22,012 bases of DNA from JAGOTP01 sp964443315 (GCA_964443315.1 CAYUCP010000012.1:1-22012), one strand, 5' to 3'; positions 13,213 through 20,953 are shown, counted from the first letter of the stretch. Made by a program: numbers and translations. The notes: generated by a model from the letters alone, not told the origin.

Positions 13213-14007
13213 ATGAAGTTCTTTGAACGAGCTCCTCTTCCTGTCGCAGAAGGTGATAACGACAACGATCGTTCCGGAATTTTGCCTGCCGGTGCTACAC
13301 AGTCCGGAGAAACAACGAAAGTCTTTGACATGTCCAAGATGCAGGCATTGGACAAACGTATGGAAGACCAGCGCATAGCAGATGAAAAGAAGAGGGAAGA
13401 GGCGCTCAGCGCGGATACAACCGTCTTTTCGTTAGAGGCATTGAAACGACAGCGTCAGGATTTTTATAGGAGCTCGAAAGACCAACAGGAGGTTGCTGAT
13501 CTCTACGAGCAAGGACAGGCTCTTGAGAAATTAGATCCAATGCCTGAACCAGGTTCGCGTATCCGTGTAACGCGGGTCGTGAGTATGGATGCAGACAGGC
13601 GCGCAGAATGGCGAGCATTCGCAGATGCGATGTATCAGACCCGTCGCTTGGAAGAGGAGAGATATAAGCCTGGACCGTTCCACGATGTAACGACTCCTCA
13701 GGAGCAAGCCGCTGGGATGCAGTTGTTCGCACGATCTGAGCAACCGCCTATCCAACCTGGTTCTGCAGCAAGTGATCGCTACCTTGATATCGCTACCGAA
13801 GCAGAAAAACGACAAGGGATGGAGGTTTTTGCGCGAGCGCCCGGAACAATGCCGGAACCGATTGAAGATCTCACGGAATTTGCTGAACTAGACGAAGAAG
13901 AGGATGCTCGACAACATCAAGAGATTTTGGCCAAGATCATGAACAAAACGGATGAGATCTATCAGAAGCGAGTTGGACCTTCTCCCGCTTCTAAAAAAGC
14001 GGCTTAG
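13213..14007 (+). CDS. Hydrophilic, repeat-bearing protein of unknown function
   Basis: A 264-residue, highly charged protein without signal peptide, membrane segment or Cys. I do not recognise a family. A middle region rich in Lys, Arg, Glu and Gln (MQALDKRMEDQRIADEKKREE; ALKRQRQDFYRSS) is probably helical or coiled coil. A short motif recurs three times: FFERAPLPV at the N-terminus, MQLFARSEQPPIQPG around residue 175, and MEVFARAPGTMPEP around residue 205. The last two are each preceded by Gln/Glu-Arg-x-x-x-G. These could be short linear binding motifs on a scaffold. It has its own leaderless-type promoter, starts 83 bp after the Ig-repeat gene and ends 2 bp from the converging amidotransferase gene. 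Confidence 0.8.
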   Translation: MKFFERAPLPVAEGDNDNDRSGILPAGATQSGETTKVFDMSKMQALDKRMEDQRIADEKKREEALSADTTVFSLEALKRQRQDFYRSSKDQQEVADLYEQGQALEKLDPMPEPGSRIRVTRVVSMDADRRAEWRAFADAMYQTRRLEEERYKPGPFHDVTTPQEQAAGMQLFARSEQPPIQPGSAASDRYLDIATEAEKRQGMEVFARAPGTMPEPIEDLTEFAELDEEEDARQHQEILAKIMNKTDEIYQKRVGPSPASKKAA

Positions 14008-14009
14008 AT

Positions 14010-14774
14010 TCACTTAGGTCTTTCTTTCACTTCTTCAAAAAACGGCACGATTGATGACAGAAGTTTGTGCCCCGTGTGACGGAGATCGCGTGTCTTAGCG
14101 ATGTAGTCTTCAAAGCCTTCTTCGGATACGTGACCATCTTCGATCAGCGTTGTTCGATGAACATGGGCTAGCCTTGAAACGATCTCTGGCGTGAATTCGG
14201 GATGAAACTGTACCAGACGAACATGTGATTGATAGCCAATCGCATCGAACGGACTCTTGAGAGCAGAGGACAAGAGTTGGCAACCCGCTGGAAGATCTGC
14301 CGCGCGATACGAGTGACTTGCTAAGACGTCGGCTCCGTTTCCATATTTTGAGAGCAAAGCATCACGTTGACCCGCCTCGGTCAGCGTTGTGCTAGAGAGT
14401 CCGAAATTTCGTCCCACCGGATTTTTTATAACCATTCCACCTAGAGCGCGGACGGTAAATTGTAGTCCGCCACAGACGCCAAAGACTGGCTTCTTCGCCT
14501 CAATCGTCTCGCGAATATGCTGATAAGTTTGCTGCATCCATGGCTTCTCTTGGTCTGGAACAGCATTTTCCATCGATCCACCAATGATCAGTCCATCGAA
14601 GTTGGATAGAGAGGGGAATGGATCACGTGAGGCATCAACCGTTAGCCACTTGTCGAAAGTATGTCCAAGTCCTGTGCGAAACAGTTCGCTGTAGGTGCCC
14701 TGTAGGATGTCTCGTTCTGCTTCCTCTCGAAACGCCGGTTGGTCGGTCAGTATATCCAGAAATAAGATACGCAT
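14010..14774 (-). CDS. Class I glutamine amidotransferase (GMP synthase-like)
   Basis: A 254-residue stand-alone class I GATase domain, which hydrolyses glutamine to ammonia for a partner, or acts as a gamma-glutamyl peptidase. It carries GLIIGGSMENAV (oxyanion region), the nucleophile elbow VFGVCGGLQFTVRALGG with the catalytic Cys, and VRLVQFHPEFTPE with the catalytic His and Glu. No synthetase domain is attached, so it belongs with the GMP synthase-like amidotransferases of unknown substrate; YP-type gamma-Glu hydrolases are an alternative. I set the start at MRILFLDIL (14774). The longer frame to 14888 would read back through the terminator hairpin and into the tRNA gene. It lies downstream of the tRNA-Ala terminator on the same strand. 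Confidence 0.9.
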   Translation of the reverse strand: MRILFLDILTDQPAFREEAERDILQGTYSELFRTGLGHTFDKWLTVDASRDPFPSLSNFDGLIIGGSMENAVPDQEKPWMQQTYQHIRETIEAKKPVFGVCGGLQFTVRALGGMVIKNPVGRNFGLSSTTLTEAGQRDALLSKYGNGADVLASHSYRAADLPAGCQLLSSALKSPFDAIGYQSHVRLVQFHPEFTPEIVSRLAHVHRTTLIEDGHVSEEGFEDYIAKTRDLRHTGHKLLSSIVPFFEEVKERPK

Positions 14775-14811
14775 ATCATCTGTGCTAGATGCGTCCAGTG
14801 TAGCCTTAACG

Positions 14812-14841
14812 AAAACACACCGCCAAGAAGCGGTGTGTTTT
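14812..14841 (-). terminator. Terminator of tRNA-Ala
   Basis: A 12-bp stem (aaaacacaccgc and complement) with a 6-nt loop lies 3 bp beyond the CCA end of the tRNA. On the minus strand it ends in a T run. Confidence 0.85.
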
Positions 14842-14844
14842 GTA

Positions 14845-14920
14845 TGGTGGACCCTGCCGGGCTCGAACCGGCCACCCCCTGCTTGCAAAGCAGGTGCTCT
14901 ACCAAATGAGCTAAGGGCCC
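14845..14920 (-). tRNA. tRNA-Ala (UGC anticodon), CCA encoded
   Basis: A 76-nt cloverleaf on the minus strand. The acceptor arm is GGGCCCU with AGGGUCC, and it includes the G3:U70 pair that marks alanine tRNAs. The D arm is GCUC-AUUUGGUA-GAGC. The anticodon arm is CCUGC-UUUGCAA-GCAGG, giving UGC. The T arm is GCCGG-UUCGAGC-CCGGC. Discriminator A and an encoded CCA end the gene. Confidence 0.97.
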
Positions 14921-14945
14921 AAACGGATTGTTCCGAACGCGGCTC

Positions 14946-14974
14946 ACCCTATCAAATATGGATAATCAAGGCAA
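14946..14974 (-). promoter_or_regulatory. Promoter of tRNA-Ala (TTGCCT-N17-TAGGGT)
   Basis: On the minus strand a -35 TTGCCT (14974-14969) and an extended -10 TGA-TAGGGT (hexamer 14951-14946) with a 17-bp spacer. It would start transcription about 19 nt upstream of the mature tRNA. Confidence 0.6.
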
Positions 14975-14986
14975 GTAATCAAAGGC

Positions 14987-15673
14987 CTACGTTTTGAATT
15001 TTCCGCGAGCAGTATCTTCCAGGGCAGTCCGCTTCCGTAAGCTAGCATGATATTCGACTACGTCTGGTGCGTTTGCCTCAAGCGCTCGCAGGATGGCTTG
15101 CCGTGTTCGGTTGAGTCTCGACATGACGGTTCCAATTTGGACGCCAAGCCGTGTTGCGGCTTCGTCGTATGTAAGGCCATCCACGTATACGAGGAGAAAT
15201 GTTTTTAGCCCTTCTGGATTAATCTCTTTAATCGCTTCACGCACACGCTGTCCTTCCTGCAGCTCACCGAGAAGTTCCTCAACTGTTAGTGAAGCGTTAT
15301 CTTCCCGAATATGAAGCGGAATTTTATCGTCTACTGCCTGCTCGATTGAGTCATGTGCACGAATATTCAACTGTCGATGATGAGTCAGTGCTGTATTTTG
15401 AACGATGCGCAAAAACCAATTCTTAAAATTCGATCCTTGAATGAATGAAGCCCGATGGGTAAACGCTTTGACGATGGATGTTTGAAGGACGTCTTCAGCA
15501 TGTTGAGCTCGGCTTGGTCCTAGGGTACGAATCGCCAATTGTTGAGCATCGATGAGAATAGGACTAAGTAGCTCGGAAAACTGCTCAGAAGACATCTCTG
15601 CCAACTCTTGAGGCGCGGTAGAAGCTGTTTCAGACGGTGGGGATGAGGTACCACTCTTTTCCCAAGCATTCAT
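14987..15673 (-). CDS. ECF-type RNA polymerase sigma factor
   Basis: A 228-residue sigma-70 family protein with only regions 2 and 4. Region 2 is at about residues 40-105 (AEDVLQTSIVKAFTHRASF, NFKNWFLRIVQNTALTHHR). Region 4 is at about 140-195 (FLLVYVDGLTYDEAATRLGVQIGTVMSRLNRTRQAI), including the helix-turn-helix. A Ser/Thr/Pro-rich N-terminal tail of about 30 residues and a basic C-terminal tail (LRKRTALEDTARGKFKT) are extra to the usual core. It directs polymerase to a special promoter class; the signal and targets are unknown. No anti-sigma gene is adjacent. It starts 11 nt after the dehydrogenase stop and so belongs to that operon. Confidence 0.92.
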   Translation of the reverse strand: MNAWEKSGTSSPPSETASTAPQELAEMSSEQFSELLSPILIDAQQLAIRTLGPSRAQHAEDVLQTSIVKAFTHRASFIQGSNFKNWFLRIVQNTALTHHRQLNIRAHDSIEQAVDDKIPLHIREDNASLTVEELLGELQEGQRVREAIKEINPEGLKTFLLVYVDGLTYDEAATRLGVQIGTVMSRLNRTRQAILRALEANAPDVVEYHASLRKRTALEDTARGKFKT

Positions 15674-15684
15674 AGACGATATCT

Positions 15685-16695
15685 CTATTTTGCCGGTGTG
15701 AGAGGCGCGCGTCCAGACAGGACAGCGATGATGTTTTGAGCTGCTAATCGACCCATTGCCTGACGAGCCTCGATAGTGCCTGAAGCGGTGTGCGGCGTGA
15801 GGATGACGTTTGAAAATGAAGCCAAGGAAAGTTTATCCGTTGTATCGCAGTCTAGCGAGGGCTCACATTCAAACACATCCAGTGCGGCGCCGGCGATACG
15901 CTTGGTTTTGAGTGCGCGAAGCAAGGCTTTTTCGTCGACGATGGGTCCACGGGCTGTGTTCACAACGAAAGCACTTTGCTTCATCAAACTAAACTCATCC
16001 GTGGAGAGCAAATGGCGAGTTTCTGGAAGCAGGGGAACGTGAACGCTGATCACGTCTGATTCTTGGAGTAGGCGATCCATGGAAACGAGCGCGCCGCCAA
16101 CTTCTTTCTCGAAGGCGGAATCACGACGTGGCGTGTGGTAGAGACAGCGCATGCCAAGGCCAAGCACAGCTCGACGACCAACGGCGTAGCCGATACGGCC
16201 AAGTCCGATGATGCCAAGCGTCTTGTTTCGTAAATCTGTTCCAACGAATAAGTTTGGCGACCAACCGCGGTACTTGCCTGAGCGCGCAAAAGTATCTGAT
16301 TCTACGACACGGTGAGCGAGCGCTAACATGAGCGCGATAGTGTGTTCGGCGACGCTTTCGCTTACCTCAGGTGCTGGAGCATTTGTGACGGGAATATTCC
16401 GTCGCTGGGCTGCCTTGAGATCAACGTTATCAAAGCCAACGGCGTAGTTCGCGATGATCTTGAGAGACGGTCCGGCTGCTTCCAAGATCTCGTCATCGAC
16501 CTTGTCTGTGAGTAACGGAAGAAGTGCGTCGACGCCTTTTACCTGTTTCAAAAGCTCTGTCCGCGTGATCGGTTGATCTTTGGGGTAGATCTTTACGGTG
16601 TAACCCTGCTCTTCCAAGAGCTGAAGACCCTCGTCTGGAATACGACGAGTCACAAAAACAACAGGGGCTTTTTTGGAGGACGAAGAACGAGGCAT
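15685..16695 (-). CDS. D-isomer-specific 2-hydroxyacid dehydrogenase
   Basis: A 336-residue NAD(P)-dependent enzyme that interconverts 2-keto acids and D-2-hydroxy acids, most like glyoxylate/hydroxypyruvate reductases. The substrate domain has IIANYAVGFDNVDL. The Rossmann domain has TLGIIGLGRIGYAVGRRA with GxGxxG, and HTPRRDS after strand 2, where Arg-Arg instead of an acidic residue hints at NADPH. The catalytic Arg is in VVNTARGPIVDE, the Glu in ALDVFECEPSL and the His in VILTPHTASGT. D-3-phosphoglycerate dehydrogenase is a less likely reading, as there is no ACT domain. A basic, Ser-rich start (MPRSSSSKK) precedes the fold. The stop of the upstream transporter lies 1 nt before its ATG, so the two are translationally close. 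Confidence 0.93.
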   Translation of the reverse strand: MPRSSSSKKAPVVFVTRRIPDEGLQLLEEQGYTVKIYPKDQPITRTELLKQVKGVDALLPLLTDKVDDEILEAAGPSLKIIANYAVGFDNVDLKAAQRRNIPVTNAPAPEVSESVAEHTIALMLALAHRVVESDTFARSGKYRGWSPNLFVGTDLRNKTLGIIGLGRIGYAVGRRAVLGLGMRCLYHTPRRDSAFEKEVGGALVSMDRLLQESDVISVHVPLLPETRHLLSTDEFSLMKQSAFVVNTARGPIVDEKALLRALKTKRIAGAALDVFECEPSLDCDTTDKLSLASFSNVILTPHTASGTIEARQAMGRLAAQNIIAVLSGRAPLTPAK

Positions 16696-16696
16696 A

Positions 16697-17656
16697 TCAA
16701 GAAAGAGCGTGGCGGGACGGTTTCAAAAACGAATGAGCAGCGGCTTTAATTGGGAGCAAAAGAAGGTTCAAAACGAGCAAGATGACAACAACTCTGGCCA
16801 CGGCGCCGTACTGCTTGAAGTAGCGGTCGGCAATGAACAACGCCAAGGTGTTGTTAATATACACTAAACACAGTGCGACGGTTAGACGTTCGCCCTTGGT
16901 ACGCCAGGGCAACAGATCGTAGGAGCTACGTGTGAGAAGTCCGGCCCAGGCGGTTCCAAGGAGAACGGTGAGTACATCGAGGAATCCAAGGCGTGGGAGA
17001 GCGGTACCAGACGTACCGGCGGTAATGCCTGTCACCAAAATTCCAAAGAGAAGCACCGATAAGATGCGTAGACTACTATCGTGACGTTCGACAAGTTTTG
17101 GGGCCTTGCGTTGGATGATGGCAGCGATCATGAACGGAATCACGATGCTGATGAAGAGTGACTTCATCATGGAGAGTACGGGGATCGGGATTGATTGCCC
17201 GATCGCGACTTGGAAGATGAGTGGGATCGTAAGGGGAGCCAAGAGGGAAGTTGTGACGGTGATGAGGAGTGCGAGCGGTGGTGTTCCACCAAAGAACTCG
17301 GCTACGAGGGCGATGGTCATCCCGGTCGGGGTGACGCCGGCGATCAAAAAAGCGATGGCCCACTCAGGCGAGAGAAAATGCAACGGAATAAACAAGGCGA
17401 GCGGAATGATGACGAGCATGAACACGTTGGCGATGACGAGCATGCGCCAGTCTTTGGCGTATTTCAGAAGCGCCGGGAGAGATAGCCGCAGGCTCGACGT
17501 AAAGAACACTGCCATGAGGAGCGGCGTCGAATACTGATTGATCCAGGCAAAGGCTTCTGGCCAAGTGAGACCTAGCACTAACCCAGCCAAGACCGCGACG
17601 ATCTGGTTTTCGGCGATCCAATGGCGAAGGTGCGTGCGAAGGAACGCAAAGGACAT
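16697..17656 (-). CDS. Bile acid:sodium symporter (BASS) family transporter
   Basis: A 319-residue membrane protein with about nine or ten helices. It has the BASS/SBF-like conserved segments: an N-terminal VAVLAGLVLGLTWP, FFTSSLRLSLPALLK, AFLIAGVTPTGMTIALVAEFFGG with the GxTPxG crossover region, LALLITVTTSLLAPLTIPLIF, and LCLVYINNTLALFIADRYF near the end. Members carry organic anions with sodium; bacterial substrates include pantoate and keto acids, and the substrate here is unknown. Its coupling to a 2-hydroxyacid dehydrogenase suggests a small keto or hydroxy acid; that is inference. The start at MSFAFLRT (17656) follows a TACAAT -10 on this strand at 17674-17669. The longer frame from 17686 would begin upstream of it. 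Confidence 0.88.
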   Translation of the reverse strand: MSFAFLRTHLRHWIAENQIVAVLAGLVLGLTWPEAFAWINQYSTPLLMAVFFTSSLRLSLPALLKYAKDWRMLVIANVFMLVIIPLALFIPLHFLSPEWAIAFLIAGVTPTGMTIALVAEFFGGTPPLALLITVTTSLLAPLTIPLIFQVAIGQSIPIPVLSMMKSLFISIVIPFMIAAIIQRKAPKLVERHDSSLRILSVLLFGILVTGITAGTSGTALPRLGFLDVLTVLLGTAWAGLLTRSSYDLLPWRTKGERLTVALCLVYINNTLALFIADRYFKQYGAVARVVVILLVLNLLLLPIKAAAHSFLKPSRHALS

Positions 17657-17668
17657 ACCACTCCCGCT

Positions 17669-17678
17669 ATTGTACACT
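17669..17678. promoter_or_regulatory. Overlapping divergent -10 elements
   Basis: On the plus strand TACACT (17673-17678) ends 6 nt before the ATG at 17685. On the minus strand TACAAT (17674-17669) ends 12 nt before the ATG at 17656. The two hexamers share two bases, so firing of one should exclude the other. A -35-like aggaca lies 17 bp before the plus -10. Confidence 0.5.
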
Positions 17679-17684
17679 ATCAAC

Positions 17685-19364
17685 ATGATCCAAAAGAGCT
17701 TGCGTTTCCTGTGTTTGTGCCTGTTCTCAGCTGTGGTTGGATTGGTGTTTGCCGGTACAGCACGTGCTGAAGAGATCGATCGTTTCTCGGTTGAAGCGAC
17801 GCTTACGCCAAGCCGTCGTCTGACGATTGAAGAGACGATCGACTACGATTTTGGAGCTGCCTGGCGCCATGGGATGCTGCGAACGCTCCCAGAGCGCTAT
17901 CGCCGCTGGCTCTTGAACTACGATCTTCATTACACGATCGAGTCGGTGACGATGGACGGTCAACCGGTTCCTTGGGAACAAGAAGATCAAGGCCGAGACC
18001 TGCAGTTGCGCATCGGAGATCCAGATACAACGATTACCGGGAAACATCAATTCAAGATTCGCTACCGAACGGATCGAGCGATAAACGATTTTCTCAACAG
18101 TCGTGAGTTGTATTGGAATGTAACAGGGAACGGCTGGCCGGCGCCGATCGATCATGCGCTGTTTCGGTTCGAAGGGGTGCCGGTTATTCGTCAGAAGTGC
18201 TTCACGGGTGTGACGGGCTCAACCGAAGAAGCGTGCGTGATTCGAACGCCGGCCGATGGCTCCGTGACGGTTGAAGCGCCAGGGTATTTGAACCCAAATG
18301 AGGGGCTTACGGTGGTGCTTGAGTTCCATAAAGCAGCGCTCGCTTCAGAGTCGATTATTCGGAAGCTCGGGTATTTGCTTTGGGACAATTTTTTCACTTT
18401 CCTTCCGCTCTTCCTGTGTCTTGTAATGGTCGGTGTCTGGTACGTCTGGGGCCGTGATCCACGCGGTCGGGGAGTTATTATTCCTCACTACGAAGCACCG
18501 GATCATCTCACGCCTGGGCTCATGGCTGGATTGCATGATCAAGAGATTAGCTCGCGCGGAATGAGTGCCACGCTCCTTGATTTAGCGCGTCGTGGTTACG
18601 CTACGCTTGAACTGGTGGGAAAGAATCCAGAACAACCAGAGAAAGTGCTGTATAAGCGATTACCCGATCCAGCGAATGACACGCTTGCTCCCTATGAAAA
18701 AGAAGTTCTCGAAGGCGTTTTTAACGGGGAAGCAGAGGTGAATCTTCGAAGGCCGTCTTCTAACGATCAGTGGGCTGCCTATCAAAAAATGATCAAGCTC
18801 ATGACGGACGACATGATCGCTCGCGGCTGGTTTGTGAAAAATCCAGGAGCTGTGCGAGGTGGGTGGGTTGCCTTGGGGTTCGTGATCCTTGTGTTCGCGG
18901 TGATGGCTTCGTATCCGCTCTACATTCTATTAGCCGGAGTGGTTGGTGTGCTTGGCTGGTACATGCCAAAGATGACGACGGTCGGTGCCGAAGTACATGA
19001 GCGTGTTCTTGGATTCCGTCACTTTCTCATGGTGACCGAGAAAGATCGCTTGGCCTTTTTCGATGCGCCCGCCAAGCGTCCGGAGCAATTTGCTGAATTT
19101 CTGCCAGCAGCGGTGGCGTTAGGGGTAGAAAAAGAGTGGGCAAAGCAGTTTGAAGGGATGCTCGTGGCACCACCGAGTTATATTCAAGGAACGGGAGCGA
19201 ACTGGGGGAGTCTTGCCTATATTCACGCGGTCACGACGATGTCCCATTCCATTGCGGCTGGGATGACGCATCAGACATCGAGCGGAAGTGGAAGTTCCGG
19301 GTTCTCGAGTGGCGGTGGATCATCGGGCGGTGGGTTTGGTGGTGGGGGAGGAGGAAGTTGGTAA
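17685..19364 (+). CDS. DUF2207 membrane protein
   Basis: A 559-residue exported protein. The signal peptide (SLRFLCLCLFSAVVGLVFAGTARAEE) has an AxA cleavage site. An extracellular DUF2207 beta-domain of about 220 residues follows (IDRFSVEATLTPSRRLTIEETIDYDFG, HGMLRTLPERY, YRTDRAINDF, ELYWNVTGNGWPAPI). Then come one membrane helix (FFTFLPLFLCLVMVGVWYVWG), a cytoplasmic section with a winged-helix-like stretch (LTPGLMAGLHDQEISSRGMSATLLDLARRGYATLEL), a hydrophobic hairpin (VALGFVILVFAVMA, LYILLAGVVGVLGWY) and a Ser/Gly-rich tail ending GGGFGGGGGGSW. This is the standard order for DUF2207, common in CPR and Gram-positive bacteria and of unknown function. I chose ATG 17685 because the signal peptide begins there and a TACACT -10 lies 6 nt upstream. 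Confidence 0.93.
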   Translation: MIQKSLRFLCLCLFSAVVGLVFAGTARAEEIDRFSVEATLTPSRRLTIEETIDYDFGAAWRHGMLRTLPERYRRWLLNYDLHYTIESVTMDGQPVPWEQEDQGRDLQLRIGDPDTTITGKHQFKIRYRTDRAINDFLNSRELYWNVTGNGWPAPIDHALFRFEGVPVIRQKCFTGVTGSTEEACVIRTPADGSVTVEAPGYLNPNEGLTVVLEFHKAALASESIIRKLGYLLWDNFFTFLPLFLCLVMVGVWYVWGRDPRGRGVIIPHYEAPDHLTPGLMAGLHDQEISSRGMSATLLDLARRGYATLELVGKNPEQPEKVLYKRLPDPANDTLAPYEKEVLEGVFNGEAEVNLRRPSSNDQWAAYQKMIKLMTDDMIARGWFVKNPGAVRGGWVALGFVILVFAVMASYPLYILLAGVVGVLGWYMPKMTTVGAEVHERVLGFRHFLMVTEKDRLAFFDAPAKRPEQFAEFLPAAVALGVEKEWAKQFEGMLVAPPSYIQGTGANWGSLAYIHAVTTMSHSIAAGMTHQTSSGSGSSGFSSGGGSSGGGFGGGGGGSW

Positions 19365-19377
19365 GTGCCACGGGATA

Positions 19378-19408
19378 CAAAAACACGCTCCAGAAGAGCG
19401 TGTTTTTG
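19378..19408. terminator. Bidirectional terminator between the DUF2207 gene and rnpB
   Basis: A 13-bp stem (caaaaacacgctc / gagcgtgtttttg) with a 5-nt loop, with A and T runs on the two sides. It serves the DUF2207 gene on the plus strand and RNase P RNA on the minus strand, and ends 2 bp from the RNase P 3' end. Confidence 0.9.
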
Positions 19409-19410
19409 GC

Positions 19411-19825
19411 GGCGAACCGATAAGCCGAGTTCTGTACTCGTTGCCTTGCGGCACCAAGTGATGACCATCTCTCTGGGCCGTGTGTTGCCACCCGGCTCGA
19501 GCGAGCGACCATTCCTCTTGCGAGGATTTGCTCTTGCACCAGAGAGGGTTTACCACAACGCGTGTTACCATGCGCCGAGAGAGGTAGCGGAGGCGTTTTA
19601 AGGCGTCTCAACATCCACTCACTTTTCACCTTTCACCCGGCTTGCGCCGAGCTAGTATTGTCTCTGTGGCACTTTCCCTAGGTTTCTCCAATCAGCGGTT
19701 GAACGCCTTTCGGGGTATATCCTGGCGGTCGTTAGCCGCTCTCGCTTTCAGCTCACCTTACGATGAGTTCGGTGCTCGGACTTTCCTCACCTATCTTGCG
19801 ATAGGCGCGGTCATCTGGTTCGCCG
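19411..19825 (-). ncRNA. rnpB: RNase P RNA, bacterial
   Basis: The catalytic RNA that matures tRNA 5' ends. Read on the minus strand, the 5' end GGCGAACC pairs with the 3' end GGTTCGCC to form P1. The conserved 5' core GAGGAAAGTCCGAGC follows (P4 region, about 19776-19790). Further on are the internal landmarks GCCACAGAGACAATAC, CCGGGTGAAAGG and GGTAAACCC (J11/12 to J15/16 region). The 3' universal segment includes AGAGAGATGGTCATC and ACAGAACTCGGCTTA. Length about 415 nt. Apparent open frames across it are chance. The exact ends are inferred from P1 and the promoter. Confidence 0.94.
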
Positions 19826-19830
19826 GCCGG

Positions 19831-19859
19831 ACGATACCATGAACCAGGAAGGTGTTCAA
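19831..19859 (-). promoter_or_regulatory. Promoter of rnpB (TTGAAC-N17-TATCGT)
   Basis: On the minus strand, -35 TTGAAC (19859-19854), 17-bp spacer, and -10 TATCGT (19836-19831) with an upstream TGG that makes it an extended -10. The predicted start, near 19824-19825, matches the P1 5' end. Confidence 0.7.
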
Positions 19860-19864
19860 CCTTG

Positions 19865-20860
19865 TCAGCCTGCACGGCCAAGACCCATCCGATCACGAAC
19901 GGTCTTCATGGTTTCTGTTGCAATAGAACGAGCGTGGTCACGAGCCTCATCCAAAATCTTCATGAGCTCTGCTGGATCCTGTCGGAAGGTCTTCAAGCGC
20001 TCTTGGATAGGGGAAAGGTGGGCGACGGTTGCTTCCGCCAACTCTTTTTTGAAGGCGCCATAGCCTTGTCCGGCGTAACGAGCTTCGATCTCTGGGATCG
20101 CTTCGCCCGTCATGTGATGGAAGATCGTGAGAAGGTTCGAAACAGCTGGTTTTGCTTCTACGTCGTACTTCACGACACCGTCTGTATCCGTCACGGCCTT
20201 CATGATTTTCTTCCGAATCACGTCTGGTTCATCGACGAGTGCGATGTAGTTATAGGCTGATTCTGCGCTCTTGCTCATCTTTTTCGTCGGCTCATCAAGC
20301 CCCATGATGCGTGCACCTTGGGCTTGAATAAGCGCTTGTGGAATGCGGAAGGTCTCACCGAAGGTGCTGTTGAAGCGCTGTGCGAGATCGCGTGTTAGTT
20401 CCAGGTGTTGTACCTGATCTTCGCCAACCGGAACGGCGCTCGCGTTGTAAAGCAAGATATCCGCTGCCATCAGCACCGGGTACCCAAACAATCCAAGGCT
20501 CGTCGATTCACCCTGCTTGGCGGACTTATCTTTGAACTGTGTCATGCGCTCGAGTTCACCCATCTTCGCGATCGTCATGAGGAGCCAGGCGAGTTCGGTG
20601 TGCTCTGGAACTTCGCTTTGGATAAATAATGAGCACCGTTTTGGATCAAGGCCAAGCGCGAGGTAGGTGGCGACGATATCGAGGATGTTGGCGCGGAGCT
20701 TCTGTGGCTCCTGAGGAACGGTAATCGCATGCAGATCTACCACCATGAACAAACAGCGATGCTGATGCTGAAGGTGAAGCCATTGTTTCAGGGCGCCAAT
20801 ATAGTTTCCAAGGTGGAGGTTGTTGGTGGGCTGAACGCCTGAAACAAGGAGGTCTTGCAT
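19865..20860 (-). CDS. trpS: Tryptophan--tRNA ligase
   Basis: Charges tRNA-Trp. The 331 residues fit bacterial TrpRS. Class I signatures are present: VSGVQPTNNLHLGNYIGAL, where HLGN replaces HIGH, and KKMSKS around residue 195. Family segments are MVVDLHAIT, SLFIQSEVPEHTELAWLLMTIAKMGELERMTQFKDKS, LFGYPVLMAADILLYNASAVPVGEDQVQHLELTRDLAQRFN and VTDTDGVVKYD. I set the start at MQDLLVSG (20860), since the 16 residues that could be added upstream (from 20908) precede the conserved N-terminus and cross a TACGCT -10 (20875-20870) whose spacing predicts a leaderless transcript. The rnpB promoter lies immediately downstream. Confidence 0.96.
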   Translation of the reverse strand: MQDLLVSGVQPTNNLHLGNYIGALKQWLHLQHQHRCLFMVVDLHAITVPQEPQKLRANILDIVATYLALGLDPKRCSLFIQSEVPEHTELAWLLMTIAKMGELERMTQFKDKSAKQGESTSLGLFGYPVLMAADILLYNASAVPVGEDQVQHLELTRDLAQRFNSTFGETFRIPQALIQAQGARIMGLDEPTKKMSKSAESAYNYIALVDEPDVIRKKIMKAVTDTDGVVKYDVEAKPAVSNLLTIFHHMTGEAIPEIEARYAGQGYGAFKKELAEATVAHLSPIQERLKTFRQDPAELMKILDEARDHARSIATETMKTVRDRMGLGRAG

Positions 20861-20953
20861 AGTGGGATTAGCGTAACGAACGGAGCCAAAAAGGGCTAGG
20901 GGAGGCAATTCATTCTATGGTAGGATGACAGGGTCCTTTATTACCAACACCCT

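Noticed and set aside
14774..14947. Longer N-terminus of the amidotransferase gene and a 66-codon frame over the tRNA
   Set aside because: Both read through a tRNA cloverleaf and its terminator hairpin; the family N-terminus begins at 14774.
19271..19364. Ser/Gly repeat tract as a tandem repeat of interest
   Set aside because: A Gly-rich tail ending in a run of glycines is normal for DUF2207 proteins.
19365..19842. Several open frames on both strands between the DUF2207 gene and trpS
   Set aside because: They lie across RNase P RNA, whose conserved core and P1 pairing are clear; the peptides show no domain sense.
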